Shown in pieces: positions 33,011-43,875 of a stretch of 64,000 nt of DNA. Each line of letters starts with the position of its first letter. Positions within the stretch are counted from its first letter, which is position 1. A program made the position numbers and the translations under genes. The stretch is from Timema cristinae (lineage: Eukaryota; Arthropoda; Insecta; Phasmatodea; Timematidae): NCBI GenBank assembly GCA_039000515.1, contig JBCFYV010000012.1:3849007-3913006 (forward strand). Direction: 5' to 3'. Under the pieces are notes generated by a model. It did no database searches, was not told the DNA's origin, and saw only the letters and a list, made by a program, of their open reading frames with translations.

Positions 33011-33263
33011 GACTTTGTTACAACTGTTTAAGAGGAGTGAATCTAAAATAGATATTCGTTAATTAGGATAGCTTTTGATTTGTCATTGTCATTTATTTTA
33101 TAGGCCTAAACATATTTTCTAAAATATTGATTGATACTGACTTTGTTACAACTGTTTAAGAGGAGTAAATCTGAAATGGATTTTTGTTAATTAGGATAGC
33201 TTTTAATTTGTCATTGTCATTTATTTTATAGGCCTAAACATATTTTCAAGGATATTGATTTTT
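33011..33263. repeat. tandem duplication, 128-bp unit x2
   Basis: GACTTTGTTACAACTGTTTA starts units at 33011 and 33139, and both contain TTAATTAGGATAGCTTTT and ATAGGCCTAAACATATTTTC. They differ at roughly ten positions. Confidence 0.88.
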
Positions 33264-33789
33264 GTTTATTAAATTATTTAAAGTCATTATAAATAGGCCT
33301 ACATATTAAAACAATATAAGTTCTTGCAAACCCCGTTGGAAAACACTTGACTGAACCAAGATAAGGATTAGATTTTATAAATAACATAATAATTATTAAT
33401 TCTTCAAAAACGTTGTAACAAGAACATTTTCTTAACTTTATTAACCACTTCTTTGGGAGATGCTAACCCACAAATTTACTTTTATAGCATAATTACAACA
33501 CTGTAGATCTTTAAGTTTTTTTTTCTCACTAATTTGTTGTATCAAAGTTTTGTTACTAAATTTTAATATGTTTTATGTGAATTTTAGACTTGTCGTAAAC
33601 CTATATTTTTATTCTATTGACGTTAATATAAATTTATTGAAAATTTTTATATATGACATTTTGTAGCTCATTAAAAGCAAAATAAAATCAATCTTTTGAA
33701 TATTAAAAGTTAATTAATCCATATACCAAGTTTTAACTTTATTACCACTCCTTACTTTAAATTACTTTAGAATGTTTTCTGTATCTATC

Positions 33790-33819
33790 ATATATATTAT
33801 ATTATTATTATTATTATTA

Positions 33820-33853
<34 letters not shown>
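33790..33853. repeat. TTA trinucleotide repeat (SINE tail expansion)
   Basis: About twenty TTA units run directly into the SINE tail. Type I SINE copies here end in such a trinucleotide tract. Confidence 0.85.
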
Positions 33854-33854
<1 letters not shown>

Positions 33855-34134
33855 GCACAGCGCCTTACTACCCGTTTCGGGTTGTACACACTTACGCTAA
33901 TGTGTAAAGGAAGGGTGATTGTGAAATGAAATGGAGAACCTACAGTTTAAAATGGGATCCGAACCACGGTGGAGGCCTAGCATTCCACCAATTCACAAGT
34001 TTTGATTAATACACATCTTGTCAGAGGTCAAGAAAGGGTTTGGCAATCAAATAAATTTGTGCTACGACCGAGGAATGAACCCCGGACTCCCAGTACAGAA
34101 GTCTGACACCTTAACCCTAGAGCACCAGGTCACC
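33854..34134 (-). repeat. tRNA-derived SINE (type I), nested in the 2.9-kb element
   Basis: On the minus strand the head (CTAGGGTTAAGGTGTCAGAC, then GGGGTTCATTCC) and the conserved tail are both present. The copy is more diverged than others. No target duplication was recognised, perhaps masked by the long TTA tract. Confidence 0.85.
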
Positions 34135-34234
34135 AACATGTTGTAATACTTAAAAATGTTTGATTGTTTTTTTTCTATGTGTAGTAATAGATATTCAGAT
34201 TTTTCACAATTATAATGTTAATAATATTAATACT

Positions 34235-34350
34235 AACCAAAAAAATTGGATTTTTTTATCATTTTCTAAATAATTTTTTATAAGAAAATTGGATTTTTTT
34301 TATCATTTTCTAGATAATTTTTATAAGAAAATTGGATTTTTTTAAATAAA
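34235..34350. repeat. short tandem repeat, ~50-bp unit
   Basis: AAAATTGGATTTTTTTATCATTTTCTA-ATAATTTTT is repeated twice, and a third start follows. Confidence 0.7.
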
Positions 34351-34447
34351 ACTTATTTATTTATTACAATAAAAACTTATATGGGATTAAATTCTATTTA
34401 GAAAAAAATTATATTCTTGGAAAAATTAATAATTAATATTAGGCCAT

Positions 34448-34454
<7 letters not shown>

Positions 34455-34485
<31 letters not shown>

Positions 34486-34495
34486 ATATATATAA
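34455..34495. repeat. TA microsatellite
   Basis: Nearly pure TA repeat in the 3' half of the inserted element. Confidence 0.8.
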
Positions 34496-34686
34496 AAAAT
34501 AAAAGTCATATAAGTTTCTTGTTGAGACCTAAAATTTGACTGTCAGAAGTGACAGCTGCTAAACACATGTTTTTTCAGATCATATGGTTCGGCGGAGGGA
34601 TACATAATTTGGTCTAGTTACTTTTCAGAGCTGTCAGATATCAGCTGTGAGCTGTCAGTCAGCACCAAAGAAGTGGTGTGGGACCT

Positions 34687-34782
34687 ATACTGATGAACAA
34701 GTAGCAGACATAATGACAAAAGGATTAGCAATAAGGAAATTTGAGTACTTTAGAAATATATTAAATGTTACAGAAATTTGAT
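34687..34782 (+). pseudogene. Copia pol: RNase H, 3' end after the insertion
   Basis: TDEQVADIMTKGLAIRKFEY is the conserved end of Copia RNase H and continues the part cut off at 31791. It ends in a TGA near 34780. The polypurine tract GAGAGGAGGT (34889-34898) and the 3' LTR follow. Confidence 0.9.
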
Positions 34783-34906
34783 TAGAATTAGTGAATAAGT
34801 ATTGGAATACAAAAGTTTGTTGGTTAGGCTTTTACCTTATTATATTTGATTTTTTTTTGTTTCTCTTTGTCTTAATCTTTGCAGAATTGAGAGGAGGTAA
34901 TTAATA

Positions 34907-35100
34907 TGGTTTATATTGGCAATGCAAGTTTGTGTTATGTTGGCTATCTCTATATCATTACTCCCTGTAACTGTATCTTACTGCTAGTAGTTCGTTGGTC
35001 TGATTACTGCTCAGTTGTTTCTGTCATACATTATATTAAATACACTGTTTACACTATGTCAATGCGTGTGTGATTTCGTTTCATGGCCTATTAATCCTAA
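34907..35100 (+). repeat. 3' LTR of plus-strand Copia
   Basis: About 194 bp, nearly identical to the 5' LTR apart from small changes near its start and a GG-to-GC change in ACTGCTCAG. It is preceded by the polypurine tract. Low LTR divergence against heavy damage in pol is worth noting. Confidence 0.88.
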
Positions 35101-35329
35101 TAATCTTTACAGTTTATTTATAACGAACAAGCAATCTATACTCTTACACTAGACAACTTAAGTGTACTGTGTGGCAACATTCATTTGACTACTAACTCTC
35201 CTCAATCCCACACACACACAACACAGTATTACTTTCACTGAGCACACACACCTGCACATAACATGTCATAGTCATTACATATACATTTGCTGAAAGATAA
35301 ATTTACCTATATTTTAACATTACAACAAG

Positions 35330-35700
35330 GAAGAGAGACAGGTGTGACAGGAGGGGAGCAGCTGAAGATAGTATTAAGTTTTAAATACCTGGGATAATTG
35401 GTTGAAACAAGGAGATGCACTTTCCCCGATACTTTTTAATATAGCCTTATAGTATTAGGGTACTGCAAGAGAGTAAGAAAAAGGTCAACAGTAAACGGTA
35501 CAAGGCAGCTTTAGGATACACATATATGATCATACAGAGAACACAGATTAGGGTCGATAGTTTAAAGATTCCTGCAAACAACATCTCATTTGATAGGACT
35601 AATGAGTATAAATATCTAGAAACAATTTTAACCAGCAATAAAGATAGTAGATTGGAAATTAGGAAAAGAATACAGTGGGGAAATGCATGCTATTAGTATT
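35330..35700 (+). pseudogene. LINE reverse-transcriptase fragments
   Basis: EQLKIVLSFKYLG (about 35358) is followed by KQGDALSPILFNIAL (35404-35449), a non-LTR reverse-transcriptase block. After stops comes another frame with QIRVDSLKIPANNISFDRTN and EYKYLETILTSNKDS (35545-35640). The order suggests a LINE ORF2 with internal deletions. The LINE clade cannot be decided. Confidence 0.7.
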
Positions 35701-36499
35701 ACTAGGTCAATAAGTTGTTGAGATTTCAACTTGTTTTCAAGGAATGTAAAATTCCAAATATACAAAACAATAACTTTGTACTTACACAAAACATTGTTAG
35801 GATAATCACGTCTAATAGAGTACAGTGGGCCGAACATCCTATAATTTGGTACAAGAGTGAGTTACTGATTAGTAAAATATTTCAAATTAGTTGTTAATCA
35901 AAATAAATGTATAAATTAAGTTTATTTGCTAACGTGTACCATGGAGTTTGGAATAAAGATTCTAGGTTATATGTTTGAAGTTTACTGTAAAAAAAATCCA
36001 TACAAAAGTCAATGAGTGCACATTATCAATTATATTAAAAGTTCAATGTTATGATTGTATGCCATTGAGTGTGTTCATGATAACGTAATTTGGAAGTTCC
36101 AATTTGTATAACCAAGTTCAACAAATTTAGTCAAAGAAGTAAATATTCAAGAAATTGCCCCTGGATTTAAAATGAGTTGGTCTAGTTTATTTTCACACAC
36201 AACAATTTTTTTAATTTGTTACCAAAGGTAAAATTAAAAACATTTACACATCCTGAAGACTTAATGCAACTGGAAACACTACAATTTCCTAGCATTTCAT
36301 TTAGCTGTCATAATATTATTTATTTTTACCATAATTATGTACAAATTATAGCAACAATAGAGGTTAATTAGTTTGATACATGCATAATACACCCAAACGT
36401 ATCAATTCAAACAGATAAATCATATGAGAAATAAAAGTTTTACAGATCAAAAATAAACATCGAAAAAACAAAATAAACGATAATAGCTGCCAAGAACAT
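35700..36499. other. AT-rich stretch, no gene seen
   Basis: Nothing beyond short chance frames. Confidence 0.45.
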
Positions 36500-36508
36500 G
36501 GCTGTGTA

Positions 36509-36512
<4 letters not shown>

Positions 36513-36543
<31 letters not shown>

Positions 36544-36811
36544 TAGCACCGCGTCTTACTACCCATTCGAGTTATACGCACTTACGCTAATGTGTAATGG
36601 TAGGGTGATAGTGAGATGAAATGAAGGACCTACAGTTTAACGTGGAATCCGAACCACGGTGGAGACCTGGCATTCCCCACATTCACAAGATGTTTGTCAG
36701 AGGTGAAGGAAGGGTTTGGTAATCAGATAAATATTTGCCGGGACCGAGGATTGAACCCTCGGCCGCCAGCATAGAAATCTGACACCATACCCCTAGACCA
36801 CCAGGTCACCA
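36513..36811 (-). repeat. tRNA-derived SINE (type I) with 13-bp target duplication
   Basis: GGCTGTGTAGTTA flanks both sides (36500-36512, 36812-36824). The copy begins (plus strand) with a TTA tract, then the tail, and ends with the head GGTCACC complement. Full length, so a good reference copy. Confidence 0.93.
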
Positions 36812-37007
36812 GGCTGTGTAGTTAACCAGACCCTTGTCATGTGTGTTGCCAAACTTCATTATTCCAGCTTGTTACTAAAGACAGCCATTAGTCCAGGCAA
36901 TGTCACCAGTAAAGTATAGCAGTACTTTTTATTGTGATAAAGATTAGCCTTTCTAATGTGTACCGGTACTAGAAAATCTACTGGTATCTTAAATGTGATA
37001 GGACCCG

Positions 37008-37250
37008 CCTCAGTTGCTTAGTAAGCTAACGAGCTAGTTTCGTGTTGAGCTTGAGGAGAGAGAGATTGAGGTTTAAGTCTCACTCAGGTGAACTAGGGTT
37101 GGTTTTCCCTAAACAATTTTCCACTCTTCCCCCGTGCAAATATGGGTTTACTTCATCTATAATCAAACTTCCCAATTCCTAACTCATTGGTACCTAAATG
37201 TACAACCCAAACGGGTAGCAAGACACGCTGCTAAATAAAATAAATAGATA
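37008..37250 (+). repeat. SINE-like element sharing the type I tail
   Basis: A different tRNA-like head (B-box-like GGTTTAAGTCTCACTC) is followed by ATTTTCCACTCTTCCC. It ends in CCAAACGGGTAGCAAGAC plus an AT-rich simple tail. The last part is the type I SINE tail. Confidence 0.65.
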
Positions 37251-37527
37251 AATAATATCGGTAGGCTATTTTTCTAATCTTTGTATTCTTGTGTAACTTA
37301 TTGAACCAAAGGTCCTACCAATTTTGTCAAGGAAAGGTATTTTCAGATACCTTCAAGGGTTCCTTTATATGCTACAACAAACACAGGACTGACTGCTCTC
37401 TTAAGGAAGTTGTGCCAAAGATTTTTACTATTCAAGATAAATCTTATGACCTCGGCTGGGTTTGAACCCAATCATCAGGTCCTGACATGAGCACTTTACT
37501 GAGGTCAACAACTAATATTAATGATCA

Positions 37528-37692
37528 GGTACCCTCTGAAAGTTACCCGCGTACCCCTGGGATACGCGTGCTCCAGTTTGAGATCTGCTGCCCTAGATAC
37601 AAGGCCGTAATGCCAAGCTAATATTTCAAGGGGGAGGAGAGGGGTTTAGGGCTGTGACCCCTAGATGCTGTAGACAAAGAAAAATTTGGATG
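37528..37692. repeat. direct repeat, copy 1 of ~160 bp (hAT right end plus flank)
   Basis: From GCGTACCCCTGGGATACGCG through CCCTAGATACAAGGCCGTAA to GACAAAGAAAAATTTGGA, this matches 39612-39782 closely. Because both the hAT end and non-hAT flank repeat, this is a duplication rather than two insertions. Confidence 0.85.
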
Positions 37693-39412
37693 TGCCCTAG
37701 TTCGCAAACTGGAGTTAAAATAATGTTTATTAAATGAAAGTATTGTATTTTAAAGTTGACAAGTAATACTAGAATAAATATAGATTAATTGATACATAAG
37801 TAAATTAATGAGGGAAAACCATAATAGTTAGCCTATATATTATAGGGGCCATATATATATTTAATAATAGTTTCAAATATGTAGATATGCTTTACAACTA
37901 ATTTGGTATACATGCATTTTTGGCAGACCTTTTGGCCAAAGTTTTTATTGTGTTGTGCAGTCGATTGAATTAAGCAGAATGTCTTCGAACAAGCGATGTT
38001 AGAAAAATCATGTTTAAAATCCTATAAGCATATTAACTTATCTGAAAATACTGACACCTACTTAAAACAAAATTGATACTTTGTAAACTTCCACAAATAT
38101 GTAGCATATATTATTGTGTAGGGCTTATAAAATTGTTGTGGAGGAAAGCAAATTTCAGAAGTAGTCACCAAGCAGCTCTAGCTGTAATGTGTGGTCCGAA
38201 TAGTATTAGGCACTCTAGGCCCTATAGGGTGTCAGAATCGTGTTTGATTCAGCTTGCAGTAAAAGTACACAGCGTGTAGAGTGCAGACTATCCAAACACA
38301 GCCTACAAATGTGTTTTGTCTATGTACGAACGAATGACTTCTTTCTCGGTTATTCTGTAGACGAGATTCGATATTAGTTAGGGTTAAGTCATGTGGTTTA
38401 TAAAAGGAGTGAACACGTGGTGTTTCGGAGTGAACACGTGGTGGTTTCAAGAAAGTGCCATCAGAAGTGACAGATACAAGTGTTCCTGATGAATGAAGAA
38501 AATGTCTTCAGTAGCATTTAAGAACGAAAACAAAAGACTCCAGCTTTTATCTCATTGATTGGTGATTAAGGATATAGAATATGTAGACGCGAACTTCAAA
38601 GAAAAAAACATAAATTTAAATTGTATTAATAATCCTTTTAGTTTTGTATGTTCTACTAAGAATATTTTAATACATACCACGACCTTGAGCCTTGACCATA
38701 TTTTCTAGGGTGTGAGTACCAAATATTTTGAAAACCCATTATTACAGTATCGTGCTGGTAATTTTACTGACAAACAAAGTGAACATATAATGTAAAAAAA
38801 CTAACAGGAAGGAGCAAGACTTTGGCCCATAGATAATAATATCCCGAACATTTTATCGATTTCTTTAATATAAACAAGTATTAGTACAAAAGCTAAACGA
38901 AATAGATAGATTCTTTATTCTCAAATAATATTTCATGGAAATAGTTTTTAAATAAATTATAAGAACTCAATAGAATTTAAACTATTACCTATCCAAAGAG
39001 AAATAGTTTTTAAATACATTATAAGAACTCAATAGAATTTAAACTATTACCTATTCAAAGAGTAATTATGTTGGGGCTTGAGTAATTTCATCCACTCAAT
39101 AGAGAACTTTAGTGGGTGAGCCTTGACTTGCAAGAAGATAGGCAATGCCTTCTAAATGTCCTTTAATGTTTTGTTTTACTTTGTTGATTTCCTCTTATAT
39201 TATATGATCTGCACTATTAATTACAAGAATGAACAAATAATCATGAACAATTTTGCTTCGTCTTTTAAATATGTACAAGATATGGAAACCATTAATTGAT
39301 GTCATAATACCATTTCCAACAAATTATCTTATAAAAAACAACATCTATCTACATACAATCCAGGTAGTAGTGTCTGTGTGTCATTCCAGGGTCTCCCTTT
39401 TACTTATCCATA
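37693..39412. other. AT-rich stretch with small tandem repeats, no gene seen
   Basis: It contains a 62-bp unit twice (38941-39062; AAACTATTACCTATCCAAAG) and a short GGAGTGAACACGTGGTG repeat near 38407. No exon was recognised. Confidence 0.45.
38941..39062. repeat. tandem duplication, 62-bp unit x2
   Basis: ATAGTTTTTAAATA starts units at 38941 and 39003; the units differ at about two positions. Confidence 0.9.
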
Positions 39413-39420
39413 CCCTAGAC

Positions 39421-39682
39421 CAGTGGTTCGCAAACATTTTTTAGATTGTACCTCTTGGTCGTAATAAAATGTCAATAAAGTATCCCCAAATGACATATAT
39501 CAGATATGCAGTCAAAGGAGAAAATTTCCCTCGATCACCTTGAAAATTCTCCACCACGTTTGGTTCCTCGCTAATTTGATTCTCTTGTCGTATTGCAAAT
39601 TTTTCCTTGAGAGCTGCTATGTACCCTCTTAAAGTTACCTGCGTACCGCTGGGATACGCGTGCTCCAGTTTGAGATCCACTG
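39421..39682. mobile_element. non-autonomous hAT element, 262 bp
   Basis: The ends CAGTGGTTCGCAAAC and complement CAGTGGATCTCAAAC are hAT-type inverted repeats. The flanks are CCCTAGAC (39413-39420) and CCCTAGAT (39683-39690), an 8-bp duplication with one change. Confidence 0.88.
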
Positions 39683-39782
39683 CCCTAGATACAAGGCCGT
39701 AAAGCCAAGCTAATATTTCAAGGGGGAGGAGAGGGAGGAGGTTTAGGGCTGTGAACCCCAGATGCTGTAGACAAAGAAAAAT
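39612..39782. repeat. direct repeat, copy 2
   Basis: The second copy of the segment at 37528-37692. It carries a small GGAGGA expansion. The complete hAT element is present only in this copy. Confidence 0.85.
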
Positions 39783-39830
39783 TTGGAAAAATATATGTCT
39801 CTAAATGCTATCTGAAGTTTATTTTTTAAC

Positions 39831-41930
39831 TAATTGAAGACCTGAGAATGAAAATCATTTAATGACCTAAATATACTAAAATGAGGCTTTGATGTATTTG
39901 TATAGTTGGTGCTACTACCTATCCTGTGGTGTAAGAAATATGTGTAAATAGTTTATATTTTCGCCCCTTAGGATCTCTGAACGTTGTCTGTTTTCTAAAT
40001 GATTGCAGTTTAACTGAGAATCAAAAATAGACATTTGCCGGATATATATAGTTTTCACTCTCAATTGTTTATTTGGAATCATATTGCTACTCTTACTTTT
40101 ACTGTTGTTCAGTCATTGTAAATCTTACTTAGTGTGAGTTTTTTGTTTCTATTCTATTATGTCTAATATAAATAGTGATGAATATTATGATGATATAAAT
40201 CAGATACTAATTTTGAATTAAGTGATGTTAAAAATAGTAAAGACGAAGTGAAACCGTAGAAAAGGAAAAGAAATGTGAAAAAGTGGATTCAAAACGTTAG
40301 GAAACACAAACGCAATACAGGTAAACCATATATTTTTATGAAGGGGAAGGTTGTACTTGCACGACAGAAAAATTATTGTTCTTGTAAGCAACAATGGACA
40401 AGTAAATTTACTAATCCTGAAAAATAAATCATGCTTAAAAATGTTAATGAATTATCAGATAAAAAACGTGCAAAATGCATATCAGGTCAAGAATCATATT
40501 ATGTCCTTTCCTAAAAGACAGTCACATTATTCCAGAAAAGTGTCTGAAATTAAATACTTGTCACCAGAACTAAGTGTCAACAAAATGCACTCCTTGTAAC
40601 TTGAAAAATATGAACCTGATGTATATATAAAAAATTAATCAAGGGAAAAAGTATAAACCTGATATCGGTTATGAATTTTACAATAAAGTTTTTAAGAGAC
40701 ATTTTAACATTTCATTTAGAAAACCCGCTCTGATTCTTGTGCTGTCTGTGATGCATTGGTGATATAAAAAAATACAACGAACACGATGAAGGAAAGAAAA
40801 GGTATCTGGTGATTGAAAAAACTTACGTTTGTGCAACGCTAAAAGGTTTTTAGATGAAATGACAGAAAAGAGCCAGCTTGCTAAAGAAGACCCATATGTA
40901 TATGCCATTTGTTTTGATTGTGAACAGAACTTGACTCTTCCTGTACTACCCGTGGGGGATATATTTTACAGTAGACAGAACTGGGTATTCAATCAATGTA
41001 CATGTACGATGAAACTACAGCTAAGAAAGGCGCTAATGAGACTAAATAGTTATTTAGTAATTTCTTTGAGCATGTTGTAAGTAAAGAAGTTAAAATTTTG
41101 TGTCTGTTCAGTGATAACTGCACTGGACAGAACAATAATATGTTGATTGTACAGTTCCTGTCATATCTTTCCATCCCTGGCCAATTTGATGGAATATTTC
41201 ATAATTTTCTAGAATGTGGCCATTCATTTTTGCCATTCGACAGAAACTTTGTCCAAATAGAGAAGCTAGGACGATAAAAAGAGTTTGTGTATATTCGATA
41301 AGAACGGTATTCCCTCATGCAACGAGCATCTAAGAAGTTTACGGTTATGAATATACATCAAAACATGGTGAAAAACTTCAAATATGGTATATTTACTGTA
41401 ACCAAGTACAAAGTATTTCGTTACAAGCCGGGACGAGAAATATATGTTTTGAGGGTACATAATTTATATATTTAAGACAAATGTTTTGTTGCCTTGAAGA
41501 TTTGTATAAAATACATCGATCTTGACAGTGCTCCTCAGCTATACTCAAGATCTATACCTGTGAATCCAAAAAAGTAGATGATATCAAGAAGCTTTTGAAG
41601 AAGTATCTCCCACAAATTTATCAACAATGATACATGGAATTGCAAAAAGGGGTGGAATCAGGGACATCATCATAGATTGATTCTGAAAATTAGGACCATA
41701 GAGCATGAAAAACAGACATGTCTACTTTTTCAAGATACAATAAAAAGATAAAAATAAAGCTATTTTTCCTAATTCTATCTATGCTCTAAGTTCATTTTAT
41801 ATGTTTTTTAATAACCTATTGTGATTTTTAAAATTTCTTGATGTTGTTTTCTCTATAAAGTGATTTTTGTCTCTCCTGTAAAATTTAGTTTTTGATCTTT
41901 ATCTGGTTTTCATTGTCAGGTCTTCAATTA
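39831..41930. mobile_element. 2.1-kb DNA transposon with terminal inverted repeats and decayed DUF7869-type gene
   Basis: The left end (39831-39855) starts TAATTGAAGACCTGAGAATG and the complement of the right end (41906-41930) starts TAATTGAAGACCTGACAATG, one difference in twenty. TTAA lies next to or overlaps both ends, which may be the target. The interior holds the same protein family as 21694-23290 but with unrelated terminal sequence. Confidence 0.8.
40158..41700 (+). pseudogene. decayed DUF7869-type putative transposase
   Basis: Basic N-terminal block (KKWIQNVRKHKRNTGKPYIF, about 40278) with CSCKQQW; then HIMSFPKRQSHYSRK (about 40490) and YEFYNKVFKRHFNISF (about 40668); then PYVYAICFDCEQN (about 40893), ETTAKKGANET, KILCLFSDNCTGQNNN (about 41090), HNFLECGHSFLPFDRNFVQI (about 41202) and KYKVFRYKPG. 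The order equals that of the copy at 21694, and here the SDNCTGQN block is preserved. Candidate acidic residues are Asp in CFDCEQ, Asp in FSDNC, and Asp/Glu in FDRNFVQIE. Stops and frameshifts separate the blocks and the Cys-rich part is deleted. Confidence 0.7.
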
Positions 41931-43198
41931 ATGGCATGGATTTAAGTGGTAAAATTAGGCAAAAATAATAAGACTTTAAACTGATGTACTAGTATTTTTG
42001 TAATGTAAAAAAAAATGGACCAAACCAGTGTAATTACATTAACAAGTTATAAAAATATTTTTCAAAAAAGATTAAATTAAAACACAAATATTAACTAGTG
42101 TTTAGATCTATTTAGAATTAAAATGTAGCGTGTTAGAAAAAAACAGTACTGATACAATTAAATATTTTAACTAAACACAGGATTAAATGTGCAAAATAAA
42201 GTGCTAGCATGGAAATTTTAAGAATAAAAAAATGTCAAATTTTAAATAAAAATTACAAAAAATAAAGTGTGAAATGTATTTATGAATAAATTATTATTTA
42301 TACTTAGAAATAAGTATTACCTTATTGGGATATTTTACACTAATCAAAGTGTAGCATTAAGATTTAGATGGACATCCCGAAGTTTTTCAAATCTCTCTTC
42401 CACGTAGTACTATGTTTTATACACCACACCAAAGGTGCATTACTGTAGTAGTTGGGGAATCACCACACCACACCAACCCATCTCACCCACCTAATACTTC
42501 TGCCCCCTTCAAGTGCCCTTGTATTCCACCATTACTCCAGGCCTCCACCACCACACCTAAAGATGCGTGCATGTTGAGGAGCGCGCACATCACTCATCAA
42601 TCCTATCTCCGCACATCACTCATCACTCCTATCTCCGAACATCGCTCATCACTCATGGAACAGCCTGTGCATACCGATCAGATTTCTCATCGCACTTAGT
42701 AAACGGCTACAGAAAACGAGTCTGCACGGAGCATTGGTAATGCTTTGTTTCTTAAACTTTTTTATTTAAAAAAAATTATATAAAGATTTTAATTTTAAAA
42801 TATTTATAAAAGTGGAAAAAAACAACTATATTTGACAGCAGCAGTGATGAAAGTGATGACATGTAAGCAGCGTCAAAATCTCTATACTTCTAGTCCAAGA
42901 TTAGAAATACGGTACTATTATTTATTAGTTTATCTTTTATGTCATTCATATTCTTCCTAAAATACACTCAGTCTGTAGAAAATACGAGCAAGACAAATGT
43001 CGAAGTAAAAGTCGAATTGATCAAAGATAAAATAAAAGTCACTGAACAACACTGAGGGTTTGCTTTGACCTTGAACCAACCAATCAGAGCACCGCGCACA
43101 TCGTACAATCCTCCACAAAAACAAATCAGTTTGTTTTTTTGTGTCTGGTCGGAGTGAAGCGCGGAGAGTGAGGTACTCGGCATGCACAGTCCCGATTC
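41931..43198. other. stretch without a recognised gene, CA-rich patch at 42420-42700
   Basis: The CACC-rich patch has a short tandem (CACATCACTCATCA with CCTATCTCCG). Its frame is a repeat artefact, and AT-rich sequence surrounds it. Confidence 0.4.
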
Positions 43199-43298
43199 NN
43201 NNNNNNNNNNNNNNNNNNNNNNNNNNNNNNNNNNNNNNNNNNNNNNNNNNNNNNNNNNNNNNNNNNNNNNNNNNNNNNNNNNNNNNNNNNNNNNNNNN
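43199..43298. other. assembly gap, 100 N
   Basis: A run of exactly 100 N; frames crossing it are meaningless. Confidence 0.99.
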
Positions 43299-43875
43299 CC
43301 CAAAAGGGGGAAGGAGGGGGAAAATTTGGGTTCCCGATGAAAAACCCATCTAGAGGAAATTTTGAATTTTTTAAAACGTTTAGAATGATTTAATTTGAAA
43401 ATATCAAATTTTGTAAAAATTATTGTACTAAAAATTTTTCTCGTGTATATAGACATTATATTGGTCTCTATAACAATATAACTTCAAAACATATTATTTA
43501 TTTCATGTTCTCTTTAATTTTAATTTTAAATTGAAATTAGTTATTGTAAAAAAGTAAATTTTAGTTGTAATTTTTTATTAAATAGTTCTTTTAAATTTAA
43601 AAGTTAAATATAATAAAAAAAACCCAATGTTGTTATTTGCATAGTTTCTAATAATAGGTAAAAACTTACGTTCTTGATAGCGGGTCCCCATCCGAATCTA
43701 AGGCATGTCCCAAAACATAAAAATAGGGCACTTTGGAATGTTAAATAAACGTAAAATTCATATTTTTAAAAACAAAAAAATTTTTGGTGATAATCTTAGT
43801 AGAACAAAGTTTAAATGAAAAAGTCAAAGAATAAATTTTGCAAATTTGTGACTAGAAATAAAGTTTTTAGAATTC

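Larger units (their letters stand above)
31790..34686. mobile_element. 2.9-kb inverted-repeat element inserted in Copia RNase H
   Basis: The ends carry ACCACTTCTATGGTTTTCGA / TGACAGCT (31798-31825) and its inverted counterpart (34650-34679), with about 23 of 28 positions alike. GACAGCT motifs are repeated inside both ends. The interior is AT-rich without a transposase and holds a 128-bp tandem duplication and a SINE. Removing it reunites the RNase H sequence, which fixes the borders to within a few bases. The target duplication and superfamily are unresolved. Confidence 0.75.

Noticed and set aside
42420..42700. Proline/histidine-rich frame or a CRISPR-like array in the CACC-rich patch
   Set aside because: It is short imperfect tandem sequence with no regular spacers, and the DNA is eukaryotic.
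42957..43456. Frames of 130-162 codons crossing the N gap
   Set aside because: They are open only because N codons are read through; the real sequence is unknown.
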